From DATEPR01 sp036491115 (GTDB lineage Bacteria; Actinomycetota; Actinomycetes; Mycobacteriales; Pseudonocardiaceae), in assembly GCA_036491115.1 (NCBI GenBank), contig DASXCQ010000004.1:62001-126000 (forward strand): a stretch of DNA of 64,000 nucleotides. Direction: 5' to 3'. Below, in pieces: positions 61,755 through 64,000 of the stretch; positions within the stretch are counted from its first letter, which is position 1, and the number at the start of each line of letters is the position of its first letter. The translations under genes and the position numbers were made by a program. The notes under the pieces were generated by a model that did no database searches, was not told the DNA's origin, and worked only from the letters and a program-made list of their open reading frames with translations.

Positions 61755-63206
61755 ATGACTGACAGCTCGACCACACCGACCGACCGGTCACCGTCCGGCG
61801 TGGGCACGACGACCCAGGACTCGGTCATGTCCGACTTCGGCATCGACACCACGTCGCTGTCCACCGGCGAGGCGATCCGCGACTACGGCCGCAAGCTGCG
61901 CGGCGGCGAACTCGGCCCGCTGCCCGCCCTGGCCGGCCTGGTGATCCTGCTCATCATCTTCACCGCCCTGTCCGGCAACTTCCTCACCCTGAACAATCTC
62001 GCCAACCTGATGTCGCAGGGCGCGGGCGAGACGATCATCGCGATGGGCATCGTGCCGGTGCTGCTGCTCGGCGAGATCGACCTGTCCGCGGGCACCGCGT
62101 CCGGTCTGACCGCCGCGGTGCTGGCGCTGCACCTGAACGAGAACGGCAACCTGCAAGGCGGGATGGGCAACACCGTCTTCTACGGATTCATCATCATCCT
62201 CGTGGTCGCGGCCCTCCTGTCCGGACTGCAGCGGATCTGGGCGGGCGCGCTGTTCTCCGCGGCGGGCGTGGTCATCATGCTGATCGGTCCGGCGCCCAAC
62301 GCGTGGGTGGAGATGCTGCTCGCGGTCTGCGTCGGCGCGGGCATCGGCTGCCTGACCGGGTTCCTGGTGTCCAAGATCGGCATGCCGTCCTTTGTGGTGA
62401 CTCTGGCGCTGTTCATCGCCTGGTACGGCGTGATCCTGCTGCTGATCGGCAACGCGGGGGAACTGTCCATTCGGCAGAGTTCCGTCCTGTTCGACGTCGC
62501 CAACGGCAACCTGAACACGGTCGGCAGTTGGGTCCTGTTCATCATCGGCGGTGGTGGTTACGTCGCCGTGGTGCTGTGGCGGCACTTCTCCCGGCTGCGC
62601 AAGGGACTGGTCGCCCAGCCGACCACGCTGATCACGGTCAAGGTGCTCATCGTCGTGGTGCTCGGCGCCGTGGCCACCTACCTGCTGACGCTCAACCGGT
62701 CGCCGAACCCGACGCTGACCACCATCGCCGGTGTGCCGTTCGTGGTGCCGATCATCCTGGTGCTGCTGGTCATCGGCACCTTCGTGCTGGACCGCACGAA
62801 GTACGGCCGGCACGTCTATGCGGTCGGCGGCAACCGGGAGGCCGCGCTGCGCGCCGGTATCAATGTGGACAAGATCCGGATGAGCGTGTTCGTGATCTGT
62901 TCGGCCGTCGCGGCGATCGGCGCCATCGTCTACAGCTCCAAGATCGGTGAGGTGGACGGCAACGCCGGTAACGGCAACACGCTGCTGTTCGCGGTCGGCG
63001 CCGCCGTCATCGGTGGTACGTCGCTGTTCGGTGGTCGCGGCCGGGTACGCGACGCCGTGCTCGGCGGCGCGGTCCTGGCAATCGTGCAGAACGGACTGGG
63101 CCTGCTCGGTTTCCAGGCGGCGCAAGTGAACATCATCACCGGTCTGGTCCTGCTGATCGCGGCTACCGTGGACGCACTGTCGCGCCGGCGCGCCTCGACC
63201 CGCTGA
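61755..63206 (+). CDS. xylH: Xylose-type ABC transporter permease
   Basis: 483 residues with a hydrophilic N-terminus (about 1-50) and about ten to eleven membrane helices. The family segments GIVPVLLLGEIDLSAGT, SKIGMPSFVVTLAL, YAVGGNREAALRAGI and GGTSLFGGRGRV are present. It is the membrane channel for the sugar delivered by XylF. It ends 43 bp before the ROK regulator gene, so all four may share one transcript. Confidence 0.94.
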   Translation: MTDSSTTPTDRSPSGVGTTTQDSVMSDFGIDTTSLSTGEAIRDYGRKLRGGELGPLPALAGLVILLIIFTALSGNFLTLNNLANLMSQGAGETIIAMGIVPVLLLGEIDLSAGTASGLTAAVLALHLNENGNLQGGMGNTVFYGFIIILVVAALLSGLQRIWAGALFSAAGVVIMLIGPAPNAWVEMLLAVCVGAGIGCLTGFLVSKIGMPSFVVTLALFIAWYGVILLLIGNAGELSIRQSSVLFDVANGNLNTVGSWVLFIIGGGGYVAVVLWRHFSRLRKGLVAQPTTLITVKVLIVVVLGAVATYLLTLNRSPNPTLTTIAGVPFVVPIILVLLVIGTFVLDRTKYGRHVYAVGGNREAALRAGINVDKIRMSVFVICSAVAAIGAIVYSSKIGEVDGNAGNGNTLLFAVGAAVIGGTSLFGGRGRVRDAVLGGAVLAIVQNGLGLLGFQAAQVNIITGLVLLIAATVDALSRRRASTR

Positions 63207-63249
63207 GGACGCCCCACTGACCGCGGAACACGCAGGGGGGCGGCCCAGG

Positions 63250-64000
63250 TTGACCAGTTCGCCCACCGCCGGCACCCGTCCGGACGAGGTGCGCCGGCAC
63301 AACCGGGCCGCCCTGCTGCGTCGCCTGCACGTCGAGGGCCCCTGCACCCGGGCCGATCTGGCCGTGGAACTGGGGCTCAATCGCAGCACCATCAAGACCC
63401 TCGTGGACGGTCTGGCCGAGGACGGGGTCGTCGCGGAGCGGGTACCGGCCCGGCGCAGCGGCGCCGGCCGGCCGTCCCTGCTGGTCCTGCCGCAGCCGCA
63501 GGCCGCCGTGGTGCTGGCCGTGGACATCCGGGTGGAACAGGTCTCCGTGGCGCTGGTCGGCATCGGCGGCGAGATCATGTCCCGCTCCAGTTGGAGCCTG
63601 CGGCCGGCCACCAGGGCACCCCTCGAGGTGTTCACCAAGATCGTGGACAGCAGCCAACTGCTGATCGACGAGCTGGCCGTGCCGGTCGTCGCCGTCGGGG
63701 TGTCGCTGCCCGCCGTGGTGCGCCGCGCGGACGGCCTGGTGCACGAGGCACCCAACCTGCACTGGACCGACGTGCCGCTGGGGGAGTGGCTGAGCCGGGC
63801 GCTGCACCTGCCGGTGCACGTGGGCAACGACGCCGAACTGGGCGCGCTGGCCGAACACCTGCGCGGCGCCGCCCGTAACGCGGCGGACGTGGTCTACGTC
63901 GCGGCCGACGTCGGCATCGGTGGCGGGGTGATCTCCAGCGGCGTCTCGCTGCGCGGCAGCGGCGGCTACGTCGGCGAGATCGGTCACATGGTGGTCCGGC
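63250..64000 (+). CDS. xylR: ROK-family transcriptional regulator, 3' truncated by window edge
   Basis: First 250 residues of a ROK repressor. An N-terminal winged helix (about 15-75, LLRRLHVEGPCTRADLAVELGLNRSTIKTLVDGL) is followed by a ROK domain with AVDIRVEQVSVALV, VGNDAELGALAE, VGIGGGVISSG and the zinc-region start GEIGH. TTG 63250 has GGGGGCGG upstream. A GTG at 63292 is also possible. Linkage to xylFGH and the twin palindromes before xylF suggest sugar-relieved repression of the cluster. Confidence 0.9.
   Translation, partial: MTSSPTAGTRPDEVRRHNRAALLRRLHVEGPCTRADLAVELGLNRSTIKTLVDGLAEDGVVAERVPARRSGAGRPSLLVLPQPQAAVVLAVDIRVEQVSVALVGIGGEIMSRSSWSLRPATRAPLEVFTKIVDSSQLLIDELAVPVVAVGVSLPAVVRRADGLVHEAPNLHWTDVPLGEWLSRALHLPVHVGNDAELGALAEHLRGAARNAADVVYVAADVGIGGGVISSGVSLRGSGGYVGEIGHMVVR

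Noticed and set aside
61788..63827. 679-codon open frame antisense to xylH and the ROK gene
   Set aside because: Same cause: GC-rich third positions keep the opposite frame open. No start signal and no recognisable protein.

Overview
The window is a very GC-rich stretch of chromosome from an actinomycete. The gene order (lexA divergent from a chiZ-like LysM gene, nrdR-nrdJ, hflX, dapF, miaA, miaB, a sigB-type sigma factor, dtxR/ideR, a DUF3099 gene) matches the sigB-ideR-lexA-miaB neighbourhood of mycobacteria and other Actinobacteria. Leaderless-looking starts, GTG/TTG start codons and ATGA/GTGA gene overlaps also fit. I would guess the Pseudonocardiales, but that assignment is inference. 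I saw no tRNA, rRNA, CRISPR array, insertion sequence or biosynthetic gene cluster.

Layout. 1-2783: end of an sdhB/frdB iron-sulfur subunit, then an OmpR-type two-component pair. 2790-5535 (minus): a PadR / HAAS-pentapeptide / DrrAB-like ABC exporter operon. 5636-9403 (minus): a frameshifted methyltransferase gene, then a translationally coupled operon of TAXI-type binding lipoprotein, broken histidine kinase, NarL-type regulator and DinB protein. 9436-25924: the housekeeping block with miaB, a K+ channel, two amidohydrolases with a crotonase, an AidB-like acyl-CoA dehydrogenase, a DUF349 protein, miaA, dapF, an MFS exporter with its regulator, hflX, tatA and lexA. 25986-30493: chiZ-like gene, nrdR and the B12-dependent ribonucleotide reductase nrdJ. 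30494-31863: an accessory island with a Phd/PIN toxin-antitoxin module, a repeated structured element and the wreck of a second PIN toxin. 31864-38431: fructosamine-kinase-like protein, prolyl oligopeptidase, a NarL-type two-component pair, a DUF4192 protein and a GNAT enzyme. 38432-39218: gene-poor DNA with an 18-bp perfect palindrome. 39219-42415: galE, galK and dtxR. 42506-49458: sulfurtransferase, acuC deacetylase, Pat-type acetyltransferase, an SRPBCC protein, two paralogous lipoproteins and a hydrolase. 49463-59239: class I fumarase, sigB, dtd, small conserved proteins, psuK-psuG, a BrkB-family protein and a helicase. 59533-64000: a xylFGH sugar ABC transporter and the start of its probable ROK repressor.

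How genes work together. DNA-damage control (lexA, chiZ) shares one intergenic region with two LexA boxes. nrdR and nrdJ form a dNTP-supply operon whose upstream region carries stacked palindromes. acuC and the Pat-type enzyme look like opposing protein deacetylase and acetylase. psuK and psuG salvage pseudouridine. The most unusual items are an amidohydrolase paralogue that has lost its metal ligands but is kept in an operon with an intact copy, a duplicated hairpin element with a compensatory base change flanking a toxin-antitoxin module, a HAAS domain fused to a pentapeptide-repeat helix inside an exporter operon, and a sensor kinase deleted inside an otherwise tightly coupled operon.
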